Assembly: GCA_033725935.1 (NCBI GenBank)
Contig: MU867076.1
Location: forward strand, 434,001 to 498,000
Origin: Cladorrhinum sp. PSN259
Taxonomy: Eukaryota > Ascomycota > Sordariomycetes > Sordariales > Podosporaceae
DNA length: 64,000 bases
Reading direction: 5' to 3'
Part shown: piece by piece, positions 41,521-50,501 of the stretch
Layout: each line of letters starts with the position of its first letter
Numbering within the stretch: the first letter of the stretch is position 1
Program-made: the position numbers and the translations under genes
The notes under the pieces: model-generated
The model's database searches: none
Told to the model about the DNA's origin: nothing
Seen by the model: only the letters and a program-made list of their open reading frames with translations

Positions 41521-42056
41521 TCATGTTGCCTTCCCCTTCCCTTTGCAGTCATACCTTTGATGACTCTCAAGCCCCCCAGGAGTCCAGAAGCCTTCTCTGC
41601 AAATGAAGCATTTTTGAGGCCCGACTAACTCGCTGTCAGTGGTTTTGGACGTCGTCGGTTCATGTGCAGAGAGAGAATTAAGAAGACAAAACTTTTCGTG
41701 AATCTCTAGCATTGGTTCAGAGCTTTCCTTTCTGCTGCAGCCCGTGTGTCTGCATGTGAGACTCTTCTCGGCTGGTTTTGAAGAGCAGGCTGTTGATTCC
41801 AAATACGAGAGACTGGAAGCATTTAGCTGGGCGTAGAACACTCTTTGCGTACATTGAGTGTAAGGACAGATACGTACTTTGCCATTACTGCTCTTTCTTC
41901 GGGCGTCTTGGTGTTACAGGCAACCTGATGCTTCACGATTGCTTCGTAGGTGTCGAAGCTTTGTTCGCATTTCCAGTTCTGGCATTTATAGTGGCCTAGA
42001 TTCGGTTTCTCGGTAGTCAACGCTCCCTTGCGGGCAGGGTTTTCGTAGCACGACAT
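41521..42056 (-). CDS. Three-finger C2HC protein
   Basis: Two exons, 42056-41874 and 41826-41521, joined in phase 0 over a 47-bp intron (GTATCT...CCAG); 162 aa. Finger 1 CQNWKCEQSFDTYEAIVK-HQVAC; finger 2 CRHTGCSRKESSEPMLEI-HEKFC; finger 3 CFICREGFWTPGGLES-HQRYDC. The first two are C-x4-C-x12-H-x3-C, the third C-x2-C-x12-H-x4-C. A nearby alternative donor (GTACGT) would create an immediate stop, so the GTATCT donor is chosen. Almost nothing but fingers and short linkers is present; no activation domain is evident. Confidence 0.75.
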
Positions 42057-42729
42057 GTCGGCATGCCAGTCACGTCAGGACATGGTTTGAAACTCTCTGC
42101 CGCACCACCAGCATTAGAAACCCATGTTGAGTTTGATGGCTTCAGAGTTAGTCTTCCGTTGCAGTGATGTAAAATGAAGAAGCCAGGCACGCTCATCTGC
42201 CGCCGCCTTGGTCGACTTATAAGCATCCACCGTCTGTTGCGTAACTCACCAAGTAAGGCATTGTAGGTAACCAGGATTAATTACTTCATTACTAACTCCT
42301 CGTATAGAATTCTGCGGTGTCATTGTGCCCAATATGACCGGGCATAAAAAGGAAGTGAAACATTGGATGGCAGCATTGGTACATGTACAGATAGTCTCAA
42401 GAAAACTCAAGTTGAACATACACCATGCGATGACGAAGCATGGATTATGATGCAGTTCAAGAGTTTTACCAGTCCTCACTTGCCAGTTGGACTCAAGTCA
42501 CATCTCCTAAGGAAATAATAGACCAAAAAAGAATTCTCAATTTCTATCTATCTAAACGAACTATCTAGGTGACCTATTTCATGACCCTCTTTTTTTTTCC
42601 CAGCCTCTCCAACGGCCCACGAGAACTTTAAGTCGTCTTCTCCAAATCCTTCAAATCCATCTTCAAGATACCTGCTCCTCTCCTCTCACTGACCGTCCCA
42701 CTATGACTTCCAGAGCTTGATCCCGATCC
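42057..42729. other. Intergenic, 673 bp
   Basis: Between two head-to-tail finger genes. No motif-bearing open frame. Confidence 0.4.
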
Positions 42730-43354
42730 TCAAGAACAATCACCACTCGCACCGTGACCACCTCCACCTCCTTGTGAAGGATGACAATAAGCCCTATACT
42801 TACACTTGAGTTCATGTCTAACTCGCTCCTCCTCCGTAGCGAATATTTCCAAGCAGGGCTTGAGCCGGCACTTGATTATTGCGAGAGGCAAGGGAGTAAT
42901 ATACTGCGCGAAACTCAAGAGGACTTCGTCTGGTATTTGTTCGACTTCCGACTCTGTGAATGTTATATCACTTGTAGCCTGAAGAAGAAAAGTATTCTGC
43001 GTCGCGGTCTGAGATGGAAAGGGGTCTGGAGCCTGTGGTGGTGGTGGTGGTGGTGGTGGTGGAGGGTCGAGGAATGCTGATGGGGAGACGTATCCTGGAG
43101 GGAAGCAAGTCGGGTCCGCGATATTGTTTTGATGCAAGGCCGGCGGTAGTAGCAGAGGATGCTGTCCCTTCAGAAAGCTGCCAGAGCAAAAATTGGGCTG
43201 TGGAATGATTCCGAGTCAAGCTTGGAGGTATTCCGGACTCTACTAGTGACTTGAAACTTGAATTGACTAAAGGCGGATCTTCATGTTTTGTGATTTCTGT
43301 ATGCTTCTTGTAGGCCTCAAAGCTGGTGAAAGTTTGTCCGCATTGGCATCTCAT
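42730..43354 (-). CDS. Two-finger protein, mixed C2H2 and C2HC, with poly-Pro
   Basis: Two exons, 43354-43244 and 43197-42730, phase 0, intron 46 bp (GTAGAG...ACAG with CTTGAC branch-like site); 192 aa. Finger 1 at the very N-terminus: CQCGQTFTSFEAYKK-HTEITKH (C-x1-C-x12-H-x5-H). A run of about ten Pro lies mid-protein (from a GGT/CCA microsatellite at 43038-43063). Finger 2 near the C-terminus: CRLKPCLEIFATEEERVR-HELKC (C-x4-C-x12-H-x3-C). The tail is Gly-rich. This gene sits at the border between the C2HC and C2H2 halves of the island and carries one finger of each type. Confidence 0.7.
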
Positions 43355-43641
43355 TGCGTAGTAAATATGAAGAAAATCACGCAAAAAGAAATAAGGATTC
43401 TGTTTTTGTGGCACTGGGGTGTATGTTGTGTTTTTGTGGTAACATAAAAAACTGAAAAACAACAGGGCGAAGAAAGTGAGGAGATTGAGGTTATGATATA
43501 GGTCGCCAGGTAGATCGTATCTTCATGACCGAATACCGCCGTGTTGTGTTCATCGTGCAAGACCAATAACCAGGTACCTACATAGCCTATGACTGTTCTT
43601 GCTGCTGGCTGCGCATGTAGCAGCAATACAGCATCAGCTCA
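43355..43641. other. Short intergenic
   Basis: 287 bp; no gene seen. Confidence 0.4.
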
Positions 43642-43917
43642 CTAATTGCCTAGGCCCAAGGTCTGTCCTTTGAAGGTGCAGTACTTTTCATGTTCCTGGA
43701 GCCCTTTCGGATTGCCGTAAATTTGCCTTTGGCATCCCCTCCAGCACTCATAATCCTGATGTGGTTCTTCATCAGGGTGGTCGAATATTTGGTGTAGACG
43801 GAGCGATGAGCGGGTGTAACACTCGATTTGACACTGTGCACCATTGACTATATGGGTACACCGATGCCTTGACAGATTGGATAACAAATCGAGAGCTTTT
43901 GATTTTGAGTAATCCAT
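43642..43917 (-). CDS. Two-finger protein, mixed C2H2 and C2HC
   Basis: 91 aa, intronless, ATG at 43917. Finger 1 CTHIVNGAQC then x12 and HQIFDH (C-x8-C-x12-H-x4-H); finger 2 CWRGCQRQIYGNPKGLQE-HEKYC (x13, H-x3-C). The long first Cys spacer recalls the finger at the N-terminus of the gene ending at 49949, which has x10. TATA-like AAGTATATATTG on the minus strand lies about 150 bp upstream. Another gene of the border zone with one finger of each type. Confidence 0.7.
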   Translation of the reverse strand: MDYSKSKALDLLSNLSRHRCTHIVNGAQCQIECYTRSSLRLHQIFDHPDEEPHQDYECWRGCQRQIYGNPKGLQEHEKYCTFKGQTLGLGN

Positions 43918-44317
43918 TTTTGCAAGTAGATACGGTCTCAATAAGTTAACTATGGCGTAGAGTGCTGTGCTTGTGTCTGAGTCCGGGTCTGGATCAACTT
44001 GAATGTCACGGTGATTGGTAGTAGAGCAGGGCCATGGTTCATAGGTTAAAGTTGAGGCAATATATACTTGTATTTGCAGCCATGAAGTGCGTTTGAAGTT
44101 ACTGAATAGCGCAAAATCTACTCATGGGCCCGTTACACTGTATTGCCTGGATATCAGTCGGAAGAGCTATCCGAAGTCTCCAAGAGTTGGGTAAGCAACA
44201 AGACTTTGTATGTCATACCATAAAGCTCAAAACGACCTCTCGTGGCGGGACATGTTTCAAAAACGCCAATCCGAGGGTACACAATGATTCTGGTTCTTCG
44301 TCATCTTCGAGTTACCT
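43918..44317. other. Intergenic, 400 bp
   Basis: Divergent promoter region between the finger gene ending at 43917 and the plus-strand gene at 44318. Confidence 0.4.
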
Positions 44318-44797
44318 ATGAGTCGCTGTGTGTTGGAGTCACGGCGAAATAACTTTGGCATCATGTTTCGAGTTGTACTAGAGCAACTTATAGATATATA
44401 TGTCACCTTTCCAGTCGCTCTTTTTCAGAAATCAGGACCTTCCACTTCCAAAAGCAACAAATTACTGCCTCATGCCAACCATACATTACAAGACAATCTG
44501 AAATCACTGGACTCAACACTAATCGCCAATATCTGTAAGAAATACAGTTTCTACATATGCAATACCTGCGGTGTACGCGTTGATTGGGATGGTTTCGTGT
44601 TCAGACGCTGTGGCGCGGTGGCCAGCAAAGGCCCCGGAGTCGATCAATTTTGTTCGGAGCCTGAAGAAGTTGAATACCCTTCTTGCCTTTACCCGTGCGT
44701 ACCGTGTTTGACAAAGAAGAGGAGACAAGAAGGAGAAGAAGGAGAAGAAGGAGAAGAGGAGGCTCCAAGCCCGAGAAATAGATTACACTGGCACTAG
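44318..44797 (+). CDS. Cys-rich hypothetical protein
   Basis: 159 aa from ATG 44318, no intron needed. The N-terminal half is unremarkable; the second half has Cys pairs: YICNTCGVRVDWDGFVFRRC, then FCSEPEEVEYPS and CLYPCVPCLTKKRRQ, which could hold zinc but do not follow the C-x-C-x12-H spacing of the neighbours. The C-terminus is acidic with a GAAGGA repeat (EGEEGEEGEEE). It is the only probable plus-strand gene between 39.6 and 50 kb. The true start may be further in (for example the Met at residue 16). Confidence 0.45.
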   Translation: MSRCVLESRRNNFGIMFRVVLEQLIDIYVTFPVALFQKSGPSTSKSNKLLPHANHTLQDNLKSLDSTLIANICKKYSFYICNTCGVRVDWDGFVFRRCGAVASKGPGVDQFCSEPEEVEYPSCLYPCVPCLTKKRRQEGEEGEEGEEEAPSPRNRLHWH

Positions 44798-45116
44798 ATG
44801 ATCCCGCACTCCGAGGAAGCCGAAGAATGGTCTTGGAGCGGTCAGAGGTTGAGGAGGGTCGGAGGGTACATGTGGGACTGCAAAGTCCAGACGCTTCGTC
44901 TTCATTCTTAGTCTAACTCCAGCTGTTCTAAATAAAACAATGCTTTTTTGTCGTGTTGTTTCTTCTGCCTTTCCGTATATCCATATTTTGGTTCAAGTCA
45001 TGCTACCGCAATCCTGCCAAATAAGACTTTTACGAAGAGGAATGGCATCTTTCAACAGCGCTCACGACATTGGCGAATGACCAGCACACATGTAGAACGT
45101 ACATGTGCCTTAGGCT
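44798..45116. other. Intergenic, 319 bp
   Basis: 3' flanks of convergent genes. No gene seen. Confidence 0.4.
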
Positions 45117-45353
45117 CTAGGAGCCCGAAGCAGCGGACGAGTTTTTTCCATGGCCATGTCCATTTCTCTGGTGTTCCGCGAGATCCCCAGGTGAGTTAAA
45201 GCCCTTTCTGCACGATGCATCGGTGCATCGGTACTTGTTCCAGTCTTGGGGAACTACGAGAACAACCGTGGTGTGATGGCCTGTTTGTCGATAGTGTCTC
45301 TCTAAGCAGGATTTGTATCGAAAGGGTTTGCTGCAATGTTGGCATCTTCGCAT
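45117..45353 (-). CDS. Mini C2H2 protein A (two fingers)
   Basis: 78 aa, almost nothing but two classic fingers: CQHCSKPFRYKSCLER-HYRQTGH (C-x2-C-x12-H-x5-H) and CTDASCRKGFNSPGDLAE-HQRNGH (C-x4-C-x12-H-x4-H). ATG at 45353, one codon run to TAG, no intron. Its finger spacings are identical to those of the 77-aa protein at 46059-46292, so the two are tandem paralogues. With no activation domain it would act, if at all, as a DNA or RNA binder or a competitor; this is inference. Confidence 0.75.
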   Translation of the reverse strand: MRRCQHCSKPFRYKSCLERHYRQTGHHTTVVLVVPQDWNKYRCTDASCRKGFNSPGDLAEHQRNGHGHGKNSSAASGS

Positions 45354-46058
45354 GGTTGAGAGTCTTTACCAGGAGACTGGTTGCTCAGTTTTATCAATTC
45401 CAAATATCTTGGAGCAATTCTAGTTTCATGCTGAGTGTTTCGAACTCACTCGAATGGTGGCTGTGGCACACAACAAACTGTGCTCAACTGCTTGTGGTAC
45501 TTGTCTTGATGACTCGGTGAAAGGCAAGCAGTTCGTTGTGGGTTTGATGACGCCGGGTTTGATACAGTCGTTGTTCAAGCAGAGATCGAAGAACAAGATA
45601 AATTAGAAGAGGCCCGGAGAAAGCAGATTTTATGGCTAAACGAAAAAAGGAAAAAAAGAGTTTTAAGAAATTCAACTCGATATTATAGATAACTGCCTCC
45701 TGCCTGTCAGTTGGAAAACCCTATTGAGAGCAAAACTCTAAAACAAGTAGTAGGGAGGCACCTCCCACAGCAATATCAACAACAGCATCAAAACCGGGGG
45801 TGCCTCCCTAATACTTGCCAGATCTTTTTTAAAACTCATAGGACTTCGAACCCGTAATCGAATTTTACTTGATCCTTTTTGTTTACTAAATCGCTTATAA
45901 CCAGGGATTTGTGAATCACAAAAGAAATTTCTATACCCTAAAATCTTGCCAACTGCATCAGTCTCCACCAAACCTCAGCCATCCGGCACACAGAAACTGA
46001 TACTTTTCCGCACAGCGTGCCCTCGGTTAAACCTAGGGCCATCTTTTGATTCGAATAA
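45354..46058. other. Intergenic, 705 bp, with inverted repeat
   Basis: Between the two mini-finger genes. Holds the 12-bp inverted repeat listed separately and otherwise nothing gene-like. Confidence 0.45.
45751..45810. repeat. Perfect 12-bp inverted repeat, 36-bp loop
   Basis: TAGGGAGGCACC at 45751-45762 and GGTGCCTCCCTA at 45799-45810. It could be a cruciform or hairpin, a binding site for a dimer, or the remains of a small transposon end. Confidence 0.7.
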
Positions 46059-46292
46059 TTACATGTAATGCCAGTTTCTTATGTGTCTCGCAAGCTCACT
46101 TGCATTTGGGAACCACTCCTTGCATCCGTCGAAGCTGCACATGACCCATCCTCCGCCAGAGCGCCAGTCCATGTTTTCGGGAATATCCACGTTCATTGAG
46201 ACGTCGTGATTTGTGCGCTCGTAGTGCTTTTTTAACTCAGACAGCCATCTGTACGTCTTTTTGCAAAATTGGCAGGTTCTTTCCTTTGGCAT
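46059..46292 (-). CDS. Mini C2H2 protein B (two fingers)
   Basis: 77 aa, ATG at 46292. Fingers CQFCKKTYRWLSELKK-HYERTNH (C-x2-C-x12-H-x5-H) and CSFDGCKEWFPNASELAR-HIRNWH (C-x4-C-x12-H-x4-H), with the same spacings and a similar linker (DIPENMDW against VPQDWNKY) as mini protein A about 700 bp away. A TATA-rich stretch (TATAAAGTCTGTATATAAG read on the minus strand) lies about 90-110 bp upstream, so it looks expressed. Tandem duplication followed by divergence is inferred. Confidence 0.75.
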   Translation of the reverse strand: MPKERTCQFCKKTYRWLSELKKHYERTNHDVSMNVDIPENMDWRSGGGWVMCSFDGCKEWFPNASELARHIRNWHYM

Positions 46293-46982
46293 TGTTGAAA
46301 ATATAGTAGTAAAATGTGCGTTTGTTTCAAGTGTGTAGTGGATTGATGATGGCTGAAGCTATGATGCCGAGTCACCTGGGGTCTTATATACAGACTTTAT
46401 ATTCTTAGAGAACAACTGAACGGTGAGCTTTGCTCAGGCCTGACAGAAATTATTCCCGTCAGGGCTTCCCCTCTGTGACGTTATCAACACTAGTCAAGGT
46501 TCGGATCATCACTAGTTGCGGCTTGATGGAAACATTTCGAAGATTTTGACAAAGATTGGAAAAAGATAAGGAGATGGCTGAGAGTTCCAAGATAAGCCAC
46601 TGGATCAGAAGTCTCTTTGGTACACAAAGCTTTTGCCAGTCATGACCTTATCTTAAGTTTGGATCTTGATAAGAGAGTGACGCAGCAGGCGCCATTTGAC
46701 CAGGCAGAGGCAATTTCGTGCATGGAGGCCACTCGGCTCTCATTTGTATCCGAGTTCATAGACGGAGAGATGTTGCGTGACGCAAGGCTTCTAAAACCAG
46801 TGGACATGGGAGCTGTTGATCTATTGTGATATCTCGGAATTATAAAGAAATATGACCATAGACCTTGTGTTTGAGGACATAATTCTACATAAGATCAGCC
46901 GCGACACACGTTATGCCCAGTAGTCTTTCATCTCCCATCCGGCCTCATGTAAAACGCACAGATATGTTTTTTTAAAATTTCT
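46293..46982. other. Intergenic, 690 bp
   Basis: Promoter of mini gene B and 3' flank of the four-finger gene. A 70-codon plus-strand open frame at 46617-46829 has no motif. Confidence 0.4.
46383..46402 (-). promoter_or_regulatory. TATA region of mini C2H2 gene B
   Basis: Minus-strand reading contains TATAAAG and TATATAAG about 90-110 bp before the ATG at 46292. Confidence 0.45.
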
Positions 46983-47969
46983 TCAACCAGACATCACCAC
47001 ATCCCAGTACGAACTTTTTTCCCTATTGGATTCTCCATTGCTTCCTGCTTCTTGCTGTTGGGTTTCGGGCTGTGGCAGCGCTGCATCGCCAGTGGTTTGA
47101 GAAATGGATACCGCGTGGTTTATCGGGGAGGATGATGCTTGGTATCCCAGAGGTGTAGAGGCTGAATGTGATATAAATAAGTTTGAGGGCTCGCTTCTAG
47201 GTTTGAGTTGTTCCGTAGACGTTGATGAGCTACCTGCAGATGATGCTGAAGTCCCAACGAGAGCCGAGACTGATTGCTGGGCACCTTGAGACTGCTGGGT
47301 GTTGCACCCGCTCAAGCTTTGCCTACCTGTTCCACGCGGCCCGGGGCATCTGTGCATTGACTTCCTGTTTTTCATATGCCTTCTATAACCTCCGTCAGTG
47401 GTGAAGGGGCAATTACAGAACTCGCACCTAAGAGTCTTATGCAACTCATGAGCATGCCGCCAACAGCTTTCAGAACTCATGAACGGGAGCCCGCATTTCT
47501 CGCATCTAAAGGGACGAGGGACTCCCTGGTGGCCCATTTTATAGTGTATCTTGAGGTCCCTCTTATATCTGAACGTCTTTTCACATTGCCCACACTGGTA
47601 GAATTCGGGCGGCGGGACATATACGACTTGTGCATTCCCTGAGGTGCTTTCCGTATGCTCTTGACCATCGCGTAGCGGGTGGTCATTCTCAATATGTCTC
47701 TGAATCTCGTCGTCGCTAACAACCACCTCCTCACAATATTCGCATCGGTTGTTGATTGAATCGAGCTCCTGCATGTCGATTATGAGCAGAGACTTTTTCT
47801 GTTGGGTACGTGTAAAGAGCCAAAAGTTCTCTTCGTCATAACGTCGCAGCGAGTATGTTGATAAATGAAAGGAATTATGTAGGTAGTAACAAATACTTTC
47901 TGGAAAATAAATTTGGGTTCCTGTTCTTCCTTTAAATACCGGAATCTTGACGGTTAATGGTGTTACCAT
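46983..47969 (-). CDS. Four-finger C2H2 protein
   Basis: 328 aa from ATG 47969 (or 263 aa from ATG 47774, which begins MQELDSINNRC just before finger 1). Fingers: CEYCEEVVVSDDEIQR-HIENDH; CGQCEKTFRYKRDLKI-HYKMGH; CEKCGLPFMSSESCWR-HAHELH; CEFCNCPFTTDGGYRR-HMKNRKSMH. The first three are canonical C-x2-C-x12-H-x4-H. Finger 2 resembles finger 1 of the mini proteins (TFRYKRDLK against PFRYKSCLE). The C-terminal ~120 residues are Ser/Gln/Ala-rich, as in activation or low-complexity domains. A DNA-binding regulator is plausible; targets unknown. Confidence 0.82.
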   Translation of the reverse strand: MVTPLTVKIPVFKGRTGTQIYFPESICYYLHNSFHLSTYSLRRYDEENFWLFTRTQQKKSLLIIDMQELDSINNRCEYCEEVVVSDDEIQRHIENDHPLRDGQEHTESTSGNAQVVYVPPPEFYQCGQCEKTFRYKRDLKIHYKMGHQGVPRPFRCEKCGLPFMSSESCWRHAHELHKTLRCEFCNCPFTTDGGYRRHMKNRKSMHRCPGPRGTGRQSLSGCNTQQSQGAQQSVSALVGTSASSAGSSSTSTEQLKPRSEPSNLFISHSASTPLGYQASSSPINHAVSISQTTGDAALPQPETQQQEAGSNGESNREKSSYWDVVMSG

Positions 47970-48665
47970 GATGGGTGACGTGGCTTCAATGTTGTTACTA
48001 ACAGTCACATAAATTGGGCGGCTTTCAAGTATATCATGCTCTGTTGTGTCTCTTGAAATTCTTCTTTCCTCTGATTCCCAGCTACCGAACCTTCCATCTA
48101 TTCCAAGTAGGACTACATGTATATATCAATTATGACCATCAGGATGACAGGAAGATAGAGGTAGTAGTTAGAACAAGCGCTGACGGTTTCAAGCGAGGAA
48201 ATGAGAAAAAGGCAATAGCCAACACAGCTTTTGCAATGGTATTCCTCAGTTTTACTCGAGCCCTTGATTCCAGACCTCAAGTCTCCTCGTTCGCTGCTTG
48301 TAAATTTTCCAACTTTGAGCAAATTATGCATTCCATTGACGGGAAAGGCACTCACATGAGCCTTATTTATTGAGAAATATCGGAAACTCCATCCGTTATT
48401 TAGTCATAATTCCAGGCTGCATCAGAGCACCAAGAACTCACACCAAAAATCCTTTGTTTACATCCACTCAGGGGCTAAGACAAAATGCTACCACACCGCC
48501 ACACACACCCAACCCATTTGAAACAAATCACGACTGTAAAATTGGGTTGACTTTTTTTTTAGACCCCCCGAGCTCATCATGAATTCCAAATCATCAATTT
48601 ACATTAACTATCATCATTCTTGTCATATTCTTTGCCTCCCTTTTCTCAGTATCAACAGTTACATA
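47970..48665. other. Intergenic, 696 bp
   Basis: Promoter of the four-finger gene and 3' flank of the next. Plus-strand open frames at 48014-48373 and 48579-48899 lack motifs; the second is a shadow of the gene on the other strand. Confidence 0.4.
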
Positions 48666-49949
48666 TCAGCAATCATCGACCACTGGCACACCAGACCTCC
48701 AGACCCCACTTCGAGCAGTTACAAGTTCGTGATCACCTTCCGCCATCCCGCCAAAATTATTGATACCGAAGTCGACTGGATTGTCAATTACCTCCGCCAG
48801 TTTCTCCAAAAAAGCAGAGGCCCAGATATTCTCGAACTCGTTGTTACTGTTATTGTTGTTGTTTTGTCCGTCAACGTTGACGCCGAATGCGAGAGATAGG
48901 GGGTCATAACCTAATCCTAAGAACGCAGCAACATTGGTATCCTCTGTGTCTTTGTCGATTTTTGGGTCCTCCGTGGTTAGGTGATTGCGGCTACCAGCCA
49001 AGAGCCTATCATTTACTCCGCTCAGTAAAACCGAGACGCCGTCAACAGGTTCGTGTTTCAAGTTCAACAGATCGGGTTGATAGGAAGCCGGCAAAGCATA
49101 GTGTCGAGAGGTATACGTCAATTCTTGCGGACATACGGTAGTAAGTAGTGGTTGCTGTTGCTGCTGCTGCTGGTGTAGTGGTAGTTGTTGTTGTTGCCGT
49201 CGCTTGAGGATTTGTTGGTAGTACCAGTCGTCGTTGTTTTGGAAATTATACATGTAGTAGTGGTTGTGATAGTCTTCTTCCTGGCTGCTGCTGCAGGCTT
49301 CCTCAAACTTCAGATAATCACGGCTAAAACGGGAAAACGGGCTTCCCTCGTACGAAAAGTGCTCAAGTTCAGCTGTTGGCACTTTCACCGGAAAGGGTGC
49401 CAGCCCATGTGCGTACAGTTCAGACTGATGATGAAATCCTGCACCGTCCCGGGTCGGGTATGGAGCTGGCACCTCGGGATATTGAGGCTCTGTCCCCGCT
49501 TGTGCATGTAGCCACCGGAGCCGTGACACTTGGGCAGCACCATGAACTTGAGCTTTCACTTGAGCTTGAGCTTGGGATGGAGTCTCAGTCTGAGGTTCGG
49601 CTTGTAGTGTTGTTTGAGCTGAAGAAGTTTGGGCTGGTGCCACAAGAGCCTGAGCTGCTTCTGCCGAAGGAGCTGCAGGTGCCGGGGCAGCATGTCTCTT
49701 GAGCTTGTGTCGCTTGAGATTGTGTCTTCTTGTGTATGTTTTGTTGCAGATGAGGTTGGTTTCGGGTATGAGTTCGGTGCACGTGAAGGGACGGTTGATA
49801 GGTCTGTATCTGCGGGTTGGGTGCCGAGAGAAGTTGTGCTCATCGTTGTCTTGCTCTATGGATGAAAAGGAGCTGAGTTTGCATGTGTATGTGTTACTAT
49901 TTTGCGGCAAAGGCGCTTCATGTTGGGTGAAGATGGTGGAGGAAGACAT
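48666..49949 (-). CDS. Gln-rich single C2H2-finger regulator-like protein
   Basis: 427 aa from ATG 49949, no intron. One finger at about residues 55-85: CTELIPETNLIC followed by NKTYTRRHNLKR-HKLKRH (C-x10-C-x12-H-x4-H), with a basic patch after it that could serve as nuclear signal. Then an Ala/Gln/Pro/Thr-rich stretch, an aromatic/acidic middle part, two poly-Gln runs (QQQQ and QQQQQQQ) and an Asn run. This is the layout of a fungal transcription factor. It closes the right end of the zinc-finger island. Confidence 0.8.
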   Translation of the reverse strand: MSSSTIFTQHEAPLPQNSNTYTCKLSSFSSIEQDNDEHNFSRHPTRRYRPINRPFTCTELIPETNLICNKTYTRRHNLKRHKLKRHAAPAPAAPSAEAAQALVAPAQTSSAQTTLQAEPQTETPSQAQAQVKAQVHGAAQVSRLRWLHAQAGTEPQYPEVPAPYPTRDGAGFHHQSELYAHGLAPFPVKVPTAELEHFSYEGSPFSRFSRDYLKFEEACSSSQEEDYHNHYYMYNFQNNDDWYYQQILKRRQQQQLPLHQQQQQQQPLLTTVCPQELTYTSRHYALPASYQPDLLNLKHEPVDGVSVLLSGVNDRLLAGSRNHLTTEDPKIDKDTEDTNVAAFLGLGYDPLSLAFGVNVDGQNNNNNSNNEFENIWASAFLEKLAEVIDNPVDFGINNFGGMAEGDHELVTARSGVWRSGVPVVDDC

Positions 49950-50501
49950 GGTGCTGGTGTAGTGGATGGTTACACAGGTATTGGGTGAAAGCTTGACGTG
50001 ATGGAGTCTTGTAGAAAAGGGTGCTTGAAAACAGAGTTCTTGCAAGGAATTTGAGCAACAAGTTGAGTAAATGCCCAAACCCAAAAATAAAAGGGAGCAT
50101 GTAGAGTCAGTTTCAAACACTCATTTGGCCAAGACTGACCACCCTTTTATCAGCAAAAGGAGCAAGCATCAGGAGCCAGCACCTCCCCCTTCTTGAAGAA
50201 ATGGAGTTTCTATCTGAACAATGTTTATCGTGTTCAATTTCCGAGATCTATGTAGATGTGGGTATCTCACGGAGCAAAACTCTCTTTGTTCGGCTTGCGT
50301 GTCCTCAGTTGAAACGGAGCAACGGGAGCAACTGGAGCAACATGATATATTAAGATGATTAGGTACAGTCCAATAGATACTATGTTAAAGCCCCTCTCTT
50401 CCCTCTCCTTTCGTCCCAGGTCGTTGAGGAGAGAGAAGAGTCCATCTTTGGCTGTCGTGATCTGTCTTCGGCAGGGCCGGGGGTGCGTTCACGGTGGCAG
50501 C
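49950..50501. other. Intergenic, 552 bp
   Basis: Promoter of the Gln-rich finger gene. No other gene seen. Confidence 0.4.

Noticed and set aside
42781..43080. Plus-strand open frame with a poly-Trp run.
   Set aside because: It is the antisense reading of the poly-Pro microsatellite in the finger gene.
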